Source: JALUZX01 sp964561605 | Lineage (GTDB): Bacteria > Planctomycetota > UBA1135 > JALUZX01 | NCBI GenBank assembly: GCA_964561605.1 | Contig: CAZLQD010000029.1 | Location: 186,001-250,000 of the forward strand | Direction: 5' to 3' | DNA length: 64,000 nt | Shown: one piece after another, positions 35,401 through 43,163 of the stretch | Numbering within the stretch: position 1 is the stretch's first letter | Layout of the letters: each line of letters starts with the position of its first letter | The notes under the pieces: generated by a model | Databases searched by the model: none | What the model was told of the DNA's origin: nothing | Seen by the model: the letters and a program-made list of their open reading frames with translations, nothing else | Program-made: the position numbers and the translations under genes

Positions 35401-37530
35401 ATGGCGAAACAGAAGACGAGAAAAGGAGGGGGCCTCAGGAAGGCTCTGAAGGTCCTGGGCGTGTTTTTCGGGGTGGTCCTGTTCGTGGGGTTCTTCGGGA
35501 CCATCACCCTGGTCTTCAATCCCTTCGAAGGCGGGTTCGGGGACGTGACCATGGCGATCCCCAGGACGGTGGACTTCTGCTTCCGCAAGGAGGCCCTGGG
35601 GGAGGACTTCCAGGACTTTCCCGTCCCCTCGGGCTGGGAGGACATCGCCGACTCCAACGCCTGGATCGAATTCCAGGAAGGACCCACCTTCCGGGAACTG
35701 GACAGGAAGGTCGGGATCACCGCCGGGCTCTCCCGACTGGAGGAGAGTCTCTCCCAGGCCCCGATCGACCTCTTCTCCAACCTTGCCGCCACGGACCTGG
35801 CCGTCGCGGGCCTCCTCCAGGGCAGCTCCCTGGAACGGACCCGGTGGTGCGTCTATACGAGGGTGGGATGGAAGGTGAGAGCGGCCCTGGGCCTCCTCAA
35901 GTATTCCTTCACCCACAAATGGCTTCCCCCGGGGGTCACACTCTCCCACGAAGGAGGGTTCTTCCAGGTCGGAACCCCCCAGGGGCAGGTCTTCTGGCTC
36001 TCCCTGGTGAAGGACCTCCTCCTGGCGGGCAACGACCAGGACCTGGTCCGCCGCTCCCGGGCCCTGGCCCTGGGCGAATCCAAGGAGGATCCCCTGGGGG
36101 CCTCGGCGGACTACGAGGAGTCCGTCCGGAAGGTCCAGGAGGGGAGCCTCTCCGGGGGAGGGGGGGCTCCCCGCCCGAGCGGGGACGCTTCGGGCGAGGA
36201 TTCCGCCGGTTGGGGGGAGATCGAGGGGACGCCCTTCGAGTTCTACCTCAACACGGCCCGGATCTTCCAAGTCCACCCTGAATGGACCCATTGGCCCGAC
36301 AGGGCTTCGCCTCTCAGCTTGGGGGAACGGATCGCCTCCCTCTTCCTCCAGCCGAGAAGCTGGCGCCGCGCCGGGGGGGCTCTCTTCCTCCAGAGAGACC
36401 CGGAGGTCTTCTCCTTCTTCGCCCGGGTGGACGTGAACCGGAGCGAGGCCGATCCCTTCCTCCTCCAGGTGCTGGAGACCGAGCCTGAGAGCAACGAGAG
36501 GTTCCTGGAGAAGGTGGCCAACCTGGCTCCCTACAGAACGGCCGTCCTGGGGGCCTTCCGGGTCCCCGTGGCCTCCTTCCTGCGGGAGGCCTACGACCTG
36601 CTGGATCCCTCGGAGAAGGACCTCCTCCAGGACGCCGTCACCAAGACGAGCCGGTTCCAGTCGGTGGACCAGGCGATCGACACCTTCTTCACGGGCTTCC
36701 TCCCCAGGATCGGGGTGGTGGTCCGGGCCAACGACTTCAAGCCTCTCCCCGACGACCCCAAGAGTGACGGGATGCCCGTCCCGGCCGTGGCGGTGGTCCT
36801 GTGGTGCCGTTCGGGGGAACAGGAGCGGATCCACCAGTTCCTGCGCTTTCTCAAGCGCTACAGCCCCCAGTGGGGATTCACGGGGATCTTCGCCCTTCCC
36901 GCCGGACCCGCCGGGGGCTACGAGGTCCTGGAGTTCCACTCCTACCAGATCTCCGGAACGGGTTGCATGGCGGCCCTCGCCAAGAAAGAGCTCGGCAAGG
37001 GAGAGTCCGAACTGATTCTCTCCAATTCGGGCCGCCTGGTGCGGGAGATGATCAACGCCCGCTTCCGTGTGGGAGGGGTCTACCCCATCCAGGCCACCGA
37101 CGGCTGGCAGAACCTCTCCTACGAGATTCCCCGCTTCTCCAGCGGCCTGGTCTACCTTCAGGGGGCGGAACTCTCGCGGATCATGGAGATGTGGAAGCCC
37201 ATCCTCGTCCAGGAGGCCGCCGGGGACAGGGCGGCCTTCGACGAGAGGATCCTCCCCGAGGTGGAGCAACAGGTCCTGAGGGAGCGTTACGCCGGGTACA
37301 GCAGCCGGGAGGCCCTCCCTCCCGCCTTGAGACAGGACTTCGACAAGGAGGTCCGGCGTCGGATGGACGCCCGCTGGAAGGCCCGGGCCTCCCTGAGGGG
37401 GAACAAGATGGCCCCCTTCATCGAGGAGAGGATCAAGGCCTTGAGACTCCTGGGGAACGCCTTCCTCCACGTCTTCCTTGGCCCCCAGAAGATCCTCCTC
37501 AGGGGTAAGGTGGGCCTGGTGATTGACTGA
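35401..37530 (+). CDS. membrane-anchored protein of unknown function
   Basis: This 709-residue protein has a basic N-terminus, one membrane helix (VLGVFFGVVLFVGFFGTITLVF, about 18-39), and a large presumably periplasmic domain. The domain has mixed alpha/beta sequence with an acidic, Gly/Ser-rich linker at about residues 240-275. No catalytic motif is recognised. The alternation of strands such as VFWLSLVKDLLLAGND with long helices again recalls DUF3352-type proteins. ATG 35401 immediately precedes the anchor, although its ribosome site is weak. It ends 35 bp before tRNA-Leu. Confidence 0.65.
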   Translation: MAKQKTRKGGGLRKALKVLGVFFGVVLFVGFFGTITLVFNPFEGGFGDVTMAIPRTVDFCFRKEALGEDFQDFPVPSGWEDIADSNAWIEFQEGPTFRELDRKVGITAGLSRLEESLSQAPIDLFSNLAATDLAVAGLLQGSSLERTRWCVYTRVGWKVRAALGLLKYSFTHKWLPPGVTLSHEGGFFQVGTPQGQVFWLSLVKDLLLAGNDQDLVRRSRALALGESKEDPLGASADYEESVRKVQEGSLSGGGGAPRPSGDASGEDSAGWGEIEGTPFEFYLNTARIFQVHPEWTHWPDRASPLSLGERIASLFLQPRSWRRAGGALFLQRDPEVFSFFARVDVNRSEADPFLLQVLETEPESNERFLEKVANLAPYRTAVLGAFRVPVASFLREAYDLLDPSEKDLLQDAVTKTSRFQSVDQAIDTFFTGFLPRIGVVVRANDFKPLPDDPKSDGMPVPAVAVVLWCRSGEQERIHQFLRFLKRYSPQWGFTGIFALPAGPAGGYEVLEFHSYQISGTGCMAALAKKELGKGESELILSNSGRLVREMINARFRVGGVYPIQATDGWQNLSYEIPRFSSGLVYLQGAELSRIMEMWKPILVQEAAGDRAAFDERILPEVEQQVLRERYAGYSSREALPPALRQDFDKEVRRRMDARWKARASLRGNKMAPFIEERIKALRLLGNAFLHVFLGPQKILLRGKVGLVID

Positions 37531-37565
37531 CCGGGACGGGTTCTCTATCATTCCTCCTCCCGCAA

Positions 37566-37654
37566 GCCGGGATGGTGGAATTGGTAGACACGCCAGCTTG
37601 AGGGGCTGGTGGGCGCTTTAGCCCGTGCAGGTTCAAATCCTGTTCCCGGCACCA
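37566..37654 (+). tRNA. tRNA-Leu (anticodon GAG)
   Basis: This is a full class II cloverleaf of 89 nt. The acceptor GCCGGGA pairs with TCCCGGC, the D arm contains GGTGGAATTGGTAGACA, the anticodon stem CCAGC/GCTGG holds loop TTGAGGG with GAG at 37600-37602, a long variable arm follows, and the T arm is GCAGGTTCAAATCCTGT. The 3' CCA is encoded (37652-37654). It reads CUC/CUU codons, and CTC is very common in the surrounding genes. A strong terminator begins 2 bp later. Confidence 0.97.
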
Positions 37655-37655
37655 G

Positions 37656-37690
37656 AAGGCCCGGGTCCCCCAGGGGGGACCCGGGCCTTT
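37656..37690 (+). terminator. intrinsic terminator directly after tRNA-Leu
   Basis: AAGGCCCGGGTCCCC pairs perfectly with GGGGACCCGGGCCTT (15 bp) around a 4-nt loop, then TTTCTTCC. It ends the tRNA transcript. Confidence 0.85.
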
Positions 37691-37834
37691 CTTCCTTCCC
37701 TCCCCCTTCGCCGGGGAAATGGGGGGCGGCCCCCGTCTCCCGGGGAGACAGGCCCGGCGGCCCTTTCCCCTGCCCGGGCTAACGGAAAAGCGGCCGAAAG
37801 CCGAAAGAAGAAGGGCCTGGAAGGGAGCAAGGAC

Positions 37835-38638
37835 ATGGCGGGGACTCAGGGGGAACTTGCAGCGCCGATCGAGGACATCCTCTCCATGGATGACCTCTAT
37901 CACCGGGCCAGCGGGATCGCTTCCTGGACGGAGATGGCAACCTATATCTCCCAGCCCGGTTTCCCCGACCTCACCGAGGTCAACCAGGCCAGGCTCATCC
38001 GGATTCCCCCGGAGAAGACCCCCGAGGACTTCCTGGCCGAGATGGAAGGGGTCTTCAAGGACTACGGGATCCGCTCCTACCAGGTCAGGATCGATCCCAG
38101 GACCCGGCCCGCCGACCTGGGTGCCTTCCTCTCGGAAAAGGGTTTCCTCGAACGGGAGGACTGGATCTACGTATCCCTGAAGGTCCCCGATCTCCCCAGG
38201 CTCCCCATACATATCCTTGATGCAATATACGAACCCGTCCTGAGGGACTTCGAACAGATTCTCGACCGCCGCAACACCCAGGACATGGACGGGGTCCTCT
38301 GCGTCCAGCTCGCCGACATGCGGCGTTTCAGGCGGGAGGCGGGGGTCGTCAAGGAGTTCGTGGCCTACTACGAAGGCAAGCCCGCCGGTGCGGTCACGGT
38401 CCTCCAGGGGGAGAAGACCCTCAGGATCAAGGATGTGGCCGTGGACCCCCTCTACGAAGGGGCCGGGGTCAGGGAAGCCATGGTGGCCATGGTGGTGAAG
38501 GAAGGATTCCTGAAAGGCGTAAAGGCAGCCGGCCTCTTCGGGGAGGACATGGAGTTCCGGGAGGACATCCTGGAACGCCTGGGCTTCCGGCGGGCGGCGC
38601 CGGTGGCGGGCTACTTGCGGGAGCCCGCCCGTTCCTGA
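37835..38638 (+). CDS. GNAT-type N-acetyltransferase-like protein
   Basis: This 267-residue soluble protein's C-terminal half fits a GNAT fold: VKEFVAYYEGKPAGAVTVLQG, then the strand RIKDVAVDPLYEGAGVREAMVAM where acetyl-CoA pyrophosphate usually sits, and a final LERLGFRRAAPVAGYL. The canonical Q/RxxGxG/A loop is degenerate (LYEGAGVREA). The N-terminal half (ASGIASWTEMATYISQPGF onward) is unlike standard GNATs and may be a second degenerate copy. ATG 37835 follows GGGAGCAAGGAC. Its last 28 bp overlap the convergent GT-C gene. The substrate is unknown. Confidence 0.65.
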   Translation: MAGTQGELAAPIEDILSMDDLYHRASGIASWTEMATYISQPGFPDLTEVNQARLIRIPPEKTPEDFLAEMEGVFKDYGIRSYQVRIDPRTRPADLGAFLSEKGFLEREDWIYVSLKVPDLPRLPIHILDAIYEPVLRDFEQILDRRNTQDMDGVLCVQLADMRRFRREAGVVKEFVAYYEGKPAGAVTVLQGEKTLRIKDVAVDPLYEGAGVREAMVAMVVKEGFLKGVKAAGLFGEDMEFREDILERLGFRRAAPVAGYLREPARS

Positions 38639-40287
38639 GGAATTTTCGGCTCCAGGAGGAGCCCCCGGGCCAGGCCCGAGGAGACTCGTTTCCAGGGCAG
38701 GCCGGAGAGGGATTTCCAGAACCTTGGATGGGCCCGGGCCTTCTCCAGGAAGAGGTCGTCCAGGAAGACCGGAGAGCCCGAGCGGCGCCGTTCCTCCACC
38801 ATGGAGGCCAGTCTCCTTCCCAGCCTTTCCACGGCCGAGGGGTCCTTTTGCTCGTATACGGGGAGAAAGTCCTCGAACTGGAAGGCCCCGACCCGCCGGG
38901 GGTGGAAGTATCTCAGGAAGTAGAGCCGGAACCCGTCCCCGGTGAGGACGAAGGCTGGGCCCTTGCTCTTGTCCAGGGCCAGGGCGGCCGCGTCGGCCGC
39001 CCAGCGCCGGTCCCGCCGGGAGGCGGCGTGGTCTTCCACGACCCGGCGCGCCAGGCCGGCCTGGACCAGGAGGATCACCACCGCCAGGACGATGGGCCAG
39101 GGCCTCCACTTCTTCCAGGGAAGGCCCAGGGAGAGGATCCCCACGAGCCCGGCTCCCACCAGGACGGGAAGCACCGGAAGGTAGTAGGCGCCCTTTTCGA
39201 CGGGCCGGAAACCCCAGAAGGAGAAGACCCAGGCGTAGGGGAAGAAGGCGATCAACGGGAGGAACCCCCAGGGTGCCCCCTTGAGGAGGGATCGCTTGAG
39301 GAGGGGGATCCAGCCCAGGAGGAAGACGACCCCGGCCGCCCCCGCGTGGTAGAGCCAGTCGTCCCTCACGTAGGCGAGCATCTCCCCGGCGTGGCGGAAG
39401 GTATATGCAAGGAGGCGCAAGGGATTGGCGAAGAGCCACTCCCCGAGGCCGGGCCGGAGGCCGGCCTTCGGAAAGAGGGTGGCCAGGGTGGCCGCCGAGG
39501 GGTCCAAGCCGTGGAAAGGATCGGTTCCCCCGTTGAGGAAGGTGTAGATCCAGGGAAGGGCGAGGCGGGCCGCCGCCACGGGGCCGAAGAGAAGGAGGAG
39601 GAATGCCGCCGTCCGCCCCAGGGGGGGCCAGGGCCCCTTCCCCTCTTCCTGTTTCCTCCAGGGAAGGGGAAGGCCCGACTCGGATCGAAGCACCAGGAAG
39701 AGGGTCCCCAGGAAGGGGGCGAGCATCAATGCCGTGGTGTGGGAGAGGAAGGCCGGCACGTAGAGAAGGCCCGGAACCAGGGGTGCCAGGGGAGAGGGAT
39801 TCCGGGCGGCCTTGGTCAGGGCCAGCAGGAGGAGGGCCGTGAAGAAGAAGTGGAGGGCGTGGTTCTCCGTCGTGGTGGCGAAGAACCAGGTCGTGGGGGT
39901 CAGGGCCAGGAGAAGGGCGCCGAAGAGGGCGAAGCCCCGGCGTTCCACCAGCCAGTCCAGGAAGAGGAGGAAGGTCAGGGCCACCCCTGCCGAAGCGGCC
40001 AGGGCGGAGAGGAGGGCTCCCGCCTGGATGGGCCCGATTCCGACCTTCCCCGCCAGGGAGAGAAAGCCGCAGAGAACCGGGAGGTAGAGGGGATGGTGGC
40101 CCACGGGGTGGGCCTTCCCGGCCAGGACGTCCCTGGCGATGGTGAGATAGAAGATTCCGTCCCCGTAGAGGACCTTCTGGAGGGTCAGGCCATAGAGGAC
40201 CAGGCAGAAGGCGAAGATCCCCGCCGCCGGAAGGACCTTCCCAGGCGGTTGTTTCGGGAATGTGTCGATTCTCGGTTGGGACCCCAT
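38611..40287 (-). CDS. GT-C membrane glycosyltransferase-like protein
   Basis: This 558-residue protein has 10 or more predicted membrane helices. The first helix ends before VLYGDGIFYLTIARDVL, where D43 in the first outside loop matches the GT-C catalytic acid position. ATTTENHALHFFFTALLLLALT, PAFLSHTTALMLAPFLG and a hydrophilic C-terminal region of about 130 residues follow. It probably transfers a lipid-linked sugar outside the membrane. It is a relative of the proteins at 904 and 58499 in plan but not closely similar in sequence. It converges on the GNAT gene with a 28-bp overlap. Confidence 0.72.
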   Translation of the reverse strand: MGSQPRIDTFPKQPPGKVLPAAGIFAFCLVLYGLTLQKVLYGDGIFYLTIARDVLAGKAHPVGHHPLYLPVLCGFLSLAGKVGIGPIQAGALLSALAASAGVALTFLLFLDWLVERRGFALFGALLLALTPTTWFFATTTENHALHFFFTALLLLALTKAARNPSPLAPLVPGLLYVPAFLSHTTALMLAPFLGTLFLVLRSESGLPLPWRKQEEGKGPWPPLGRTAAFLLLLFGPVAAARLALPWIYTFLNGGTDPFHGLDPSAATLATLFPKAGLRPGLGEWLFANPLRLLAYTFRHAGEMLAYVRDDWLYHAGAAGVVFLLGWIPLLKRSLLKGAPWGFLPLIAFFPYAWVFSFWGFRPVEKGAYYLPVLPVLVGAGLVGILSLGLPWKKWRPWPIVLAVVILLVQAGLARRVVEDHAASRRDRRWAADAAALALDKSKGPAFVLTGDGFRLYFLRYFHPRRVGAFQFEDFLPVYEQKDPSAVERLGRRLASMVEERRRSGSPVFLDDLFLEKARAHPRFWKSLSGLPWKRVSSGLARGLLLEPKIPQERAGSRK

Positions 40288-40474
40288 GCGCCCGGCCTCT
40301 GGAGGGTTTCCTTTCCCTCTCTCGTCGTCCCGGCCCGCTCCCTTCAGGGCCGGGAGACTCCCGGCCGGTCCAGGGAAAAGACGGGATCATACTCCGGGGC
40401 CGGGCGGACCGGAAAGGGTGGATTCCTCCGCTTGGATCGACGGGGCGGGGAGGCCTTCTCCGGGCGGGCCGGGC

Positions 40475-40861
40475 CTACTCGCCCGGGATGCCGGGGAGAT
40501 CGGTGGAGTGGGCCAGGAGCCTCACTTTGGACTCCCCCTCTTCCCAGGAGAAGGTCACCTTCCTTCCCTGGAAGACTCCCGGGATCTGGAGAGTCACGGG
40601 ATTCGTCCTCTGGAGGGTGACGCCCAGCCGGAAGAGCTCATGCACGCAACGCCGGAAACCCTCGGTGACCTGGGCGAGGCGGGCGTAGGCGTCACCCAGG
40701 GCCTTGTCGAATCCTTCGGGGCTGATCCGGCCGGCCTGTTCGAGGTCGTGGACGAGGAGGGAGATCTCCAGGCGTTCGGCCCTGAGCTGGCGGAGCTCCC
40801 TCGCCACGGACCGGAGGAGGGGGAGCAGCCTGTTGGCTTGCGAAGCAGAGTAGCGCTTCAT
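40475..40861 (-). CDS. DUF2203-family protein
   Basis: This 128-residue soluble protein has the YSASQANRLLPLLRSVARELR opening typical of DUF2203, a helical middle, the HELFRLGVTLQRTNP segment, and the GRKVTFSWEEGESKVRLLAHSTD strand pair that aligns with the family's conserved LCWxxGE...WH region. No biochemical role is known for the family. It lies alone between the GT-C gene and nuoB, with about 190 and 170 bp of non-coding sequence on its two sides. Confidence 0.75.
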   Translation of the reverse strand: MKRYSASQANRLLPLLRSVARELRQLRAERLEISLLVHDLEQAGRISPEGFDKALGDAYARLAQVTEGFRRCVHELFRLGVTLQRTNPVTLQIPGVFQGRKVTFSWEEGESKVRLLAHSTDLPGIPGE

Positions 40862-41033
40862 CTTCGGGCTCCTCTCCGGCGGGGATAGGGGCCCGGACTT
40901 CCGCTTCCCCGAGGCCCGGGACCCCCGCGGGGCCCGCCGCCTCGTTTCCGCGTTCCGGGCCGACTTCCTCGTCCACTCTTGAATAGAAGGAAAGGAGCCT
41001 CGTGTAACCCGGCGGTGAGGATGGCGGGAGCGG

Positions 41034-41600
41034 TCAGCGGCAGCGGGTCCAGGAGCCCTTTTCCTGGATCTTTTCCTGGATCTTCATGACCGCGTCGATC
41101 AGGGCCTCCGGCCTGGGGGGGCATCCCGGGATGTAGATATCGACAGGAAGGATACTGTCCACGCCCTGGAGGACGGCGTAGTTGTCGTAGAGCCCCCCCG
41201 AGGAGGCGCATGCTCCCATGGCGATGACCCATTTGGGGTCGGGCATCATCTCGTAGATGGTCCGCACCGCCTGGGCCATCTTCCACGTCACGGTTCCGGC
41301 GATGAGCATGAGGTCGGCCTGGCGGGGGGAGAAGCGCAGGGCCTCCGCCCCGAATCGGGCCAGGTCGTACCGGGGCCCGACGACGGCCATCATCTCGATG
41401 GCGCAACAAGAGAGGCCCATGGGCATGGGCCACAGGGAGTTCTTCCTGCTCCAGTTGATCAGCCAGTCCAGGAGGGCCGATGCCTTGGTCACCAGGATGT
41501 CGGGCTTGCCGTCCTTCCTGTGGCGGGCCGGTCCCGGGAGGCTCCCTCGAGGGGCTCCTTCCAGGGGGAATCCTCTGAGCAGGGGATCGTCGGGTCTCAT
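41034..41600 (-). CDS. nuoB: NADH-quinone oxidoreductase subunit B (isolated)
   Basis: This 188-residue peripheral subunit of complex I carries the N2 [4Fe-4S] cluster, the last electron carrier before quinone. All four ligands are present: the tandem pair in GLSCCAIEMM (C65, C66), MGACASSGG (C131) and YIPGCPPRPEA (C160). GGAGGCGCC precedes ATG 41600; an in-frame upstream ATG lacks this. Normally nuoA and nuoC/D flank it, but no other complex I gene is in the window. Its N-terminal 35 residues are a variable extension. It may serve a split nuo locus or a related hydrogenase-like complex. Confidence 0.93.
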   Translation of the reverse strand: MRPDDPLLRGFPLEGAPRGSLPGPARHRKDGKPDILVTKASALLDWLINWSRKNSLWPMPMGLSCCAIEMMAVVGPRYDLARFGAEALRFSPRQADLMLIAGTVTWKMAQAVRTIYEMMPDPKWVIAMGACASSGGLYDNYAVLQGVDSILPVDIYIPGCPPRPEALIDAVMKIQEKIQEKGSWTRCR

Positions 41601-41716
41601 GGCGCCTCCAGGATGGTTTTCCCGCATGGTGGAGGTCCGGGGCCCTTCATGCAAGGGTTGTGGTAGCATCCTCTCTCCCGGGAGGGGCTTCCCGGGGGAC
41701 GGGAGCGGAAAACCCC

Positions 41717-42730
41717 ATGGCCGGCGAACTTCCCGAGGAATGGGAGGACCTCCTCCAGGGCCTTCGAACCATGCACCGGGAGATCCGGGACCTCCTCCTC
41801 TCCCGGAGGGGCGAGGAGGGGCTCCGCCGGGCCTCCCGGGAAGAGGAGGAAGACACGATCTACGGGGTGGACCTGGTCCTGGACCCGGTCCTTCCCGGCC
41901 TGGTGGAGAAGCACCTGGCCCGGGAGGGCAGGCGGGTGGTCCTCGTGGCCGAGGGCCTGGAAGAGGTCGCCCTGGGACCTCCCTCGGGGAGGCCCTTTCG
42001 GCTCCTGGTGGATCCCCTGGACGGGACCAGGCCCTTCATGTTCGACAAGAGGTCCGGTTGGATCCTATCCGGGCTTGCTCCCGACGAGGGGCCCGGCACC
42101 CGGCTGGGAAGGGTCTTCCTGGCGGTCATGACGGAAGTTCCGCCCACCCGCCAGTGGCGGGCCGACCAGGTCTGGGCCCTCCGGGGGCGGGGGGCCGGGG
42201 GATGGGTGGAGGATCTGGACGGCCTTGGAAGAGAGGGGCCCTTCCGGCCGGCCCCTTCCCGGGCGGGGAGCCTGGACCACGGCTTCGCCCAGGTGGCCCG
42301 TTTCTTTCCCGGCGTCAAGACCGAACTGGCCGCCCTGGAGGAGGATCTCCTCTCCCGGGTGATGGGGGAGGAGTCCAAAGGCAGGGGACACGTCTTCGAG
42401 GACCAGTATCCCTCCACGGGGGGACAGCTCTACGAGCTGATCGCCGGAAAGGACCGTTTCACGGCGGACCTGAGGCCCCTCTTCAAAGAGGCGGCCCGCA
42501 GGAAAGGACTCTCCCGCCTCCTGTGTTGCCATCCCTACGACCTTTCGGCCGAGTTGGCCGCCCGGGAGGCCGGGGTCCTGGTGGAGAGTCCCTGGGGGGA
42601 GCCCCTGGATCCGCCCATGGACACCACCACCGACGTGGCCTGGGTGGGCTACGCCAACGAGAGGATCCGGGACCTCCTTGCGCCGGTCCTCCGCCGGGTC
42701 CTGGAGGAGATGGGCCTGGAAAAGAAATAG
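41717..42730 (+). CDS. inositol monophosphatase / FBPase-superfamily phosphatase
   Basis: This 337-residue protein belongs to the Mg2+-dependent, Li+-sensitive sugar-phosphatase superfamily. The signature LLVDPLDGTRPFM (D99, D102) and the preceding VAEGLEE acidic site are clear. STGGQLYELIAGKDRFTADLRP and the late DTTTDVAWVGYAN complete the fold, and the last region differs from ordinary IMPases. At 337 residues it is longer than SuhB (about 267), with extra sequence around residues 120-200. The substrate could be an inositol, fructose or nucleotide phosphate. ATG 41717 was chosen over an upstream frame start for gene fit. It is divergent from nuoB. Confidence 0.8.
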   Translation: MAGELPEEWEDLLQGLRTMHREIRDLLLSRRGEEGLRRASREEEEDTIYGVDLVLDPVLPGLVEKHLAREGRRVVLVAEGLEEVALGPPSGRPFRLLVDPLDGTRPFMFDKRSGWILSGLAPDEGPGTRLGRVFLAVMTEVPPTRQWRADQVWALRGRGAGGWVEDLDGLGREGPFRPAPSRAGSLDHGFAQVARFFPGVKTELAALEEDLLSRVMGEESKGRGHVFEDQYPSTGGQLYELIAGKDRFTADLRPLFKEAARRKGLSRLLCCHPYDLSAELAAREAGVLVESPWGEPLDPPMDTTTDVAWVGYANERIRDLLAPVLRRVLEEMGLEKK

Positions 42731-42759
42731 GCCCTTCCCGCCCGGAGGGGGAAGGGCCT
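42729..42759 (+). terminator. hairpin terminator after the phosphatase gene
   Basis: AGGCCCTTCCC pairs with GGGAAGGGCCT (11 bp) around a 9-nt loop. The stem begins within the stop codon and is followed by GGCGTTTGCTTT. Confidence 0.65.
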
Positions 42760-42771
42760 GGCGTTTGCTTT

Positions 42772-42821
42772 CGCGCCGGCGGTCCTACTCCACGGGCGCG
42801 CCGGCGGTCCTACTCCACGGG
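42772..42821. repeat. perfect 25-bp tandem duplication at the ferredoxin 3' end
   Basis: The 25-bp unit at 42772-42796 is repeated without change at 42797-42821. It contains CGCGCCGGC then GGTCCTACTCCACGGG. The copy nearer the gene encodes the last residues (GPVE) and stop of the ferredoxin; the other copy is a non-coding echo. Replication slippage is the simple explanation. Confidence 0.85.
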
Positions 42822-42986
42822 GCCCGAGATGGCTCCTACGGGGCACTCCTCCTCGCAGGCGCCGCAGTCGATGCACTTCTCGGGGTCGATGATGTACTTG
42901 GGATCCCCTTCGGAAATCGCGTCGGCCGGGCAGACTTCCTTGCAGGAACCGCACATGGTGCAGTCGTCACCGATCACGTAGGTCAT
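42810..42986 (-). CDS. 2[4Fe-4S] ferredoxin
   Basis: This 58-residue clostridial-type ferredoxin has two cluster motifs. C9, C12, C15 and C19 lie in CTMCGSCKEVCP, and C38, C41, C44 and C48 in CIDCGACEEECP; each motif's last Cys joins the other cluster in the usual way. The protein is acidic (MTYVIGDDC start, GPVE end) and acts as a soluble low-potential electron carrier. AGGAAATGAAGCC precedes the ATG. Its partner is not evident; nuoB lies 1.2 kb away on the same strand, with the phosphatase gene in between. Confidence 0.93.
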   Translation of the reverse strand: MTYVIGDDCTMCGSCKEVCPADAISEGDPKYIIDPEKCIDCGACEEECPVGAISGPVE

Positions 42987-43114
42987 GGCTTCATTTCCTC
43001 CCGCGGCGGCCTAGGATTCCGCCGCCTTCGAACCTAGGGAAAAACACTCTCTTGTCCGCTGGTTCCGGTCACCCGCCCGGGGCGGGTCGATCCTTCGAGT
43101 CCTTCCATAACGCA

Positions 43115-43150
43115 ACCCGCCCGGGGAGGCAAATCTTTCCCCGGGCGGGT
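43115..43150 (-). terminator. hairpin terminator of hppA
   Basis: ACCCGCCCGGGGA pairs perfectly with TCCCCGGGCGGGT (13 bp) around a 10-nt loop, 13 bp past the minus-strand stop. A smaller related stem, ACCCGCC/GGCGGGT, lies at about 43072-43088. Confidence 0.75.
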
Positions 43151-43163
43151 CCGAAAGGGAACC

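Noticed and set aside
37625..37834. N-terminal extension of the GNAT gene reaching into tRNA-Leu
   Set aside because: It would read through the tRNA 3' end and its terminator; ATG 37835 has its own ribosome site.
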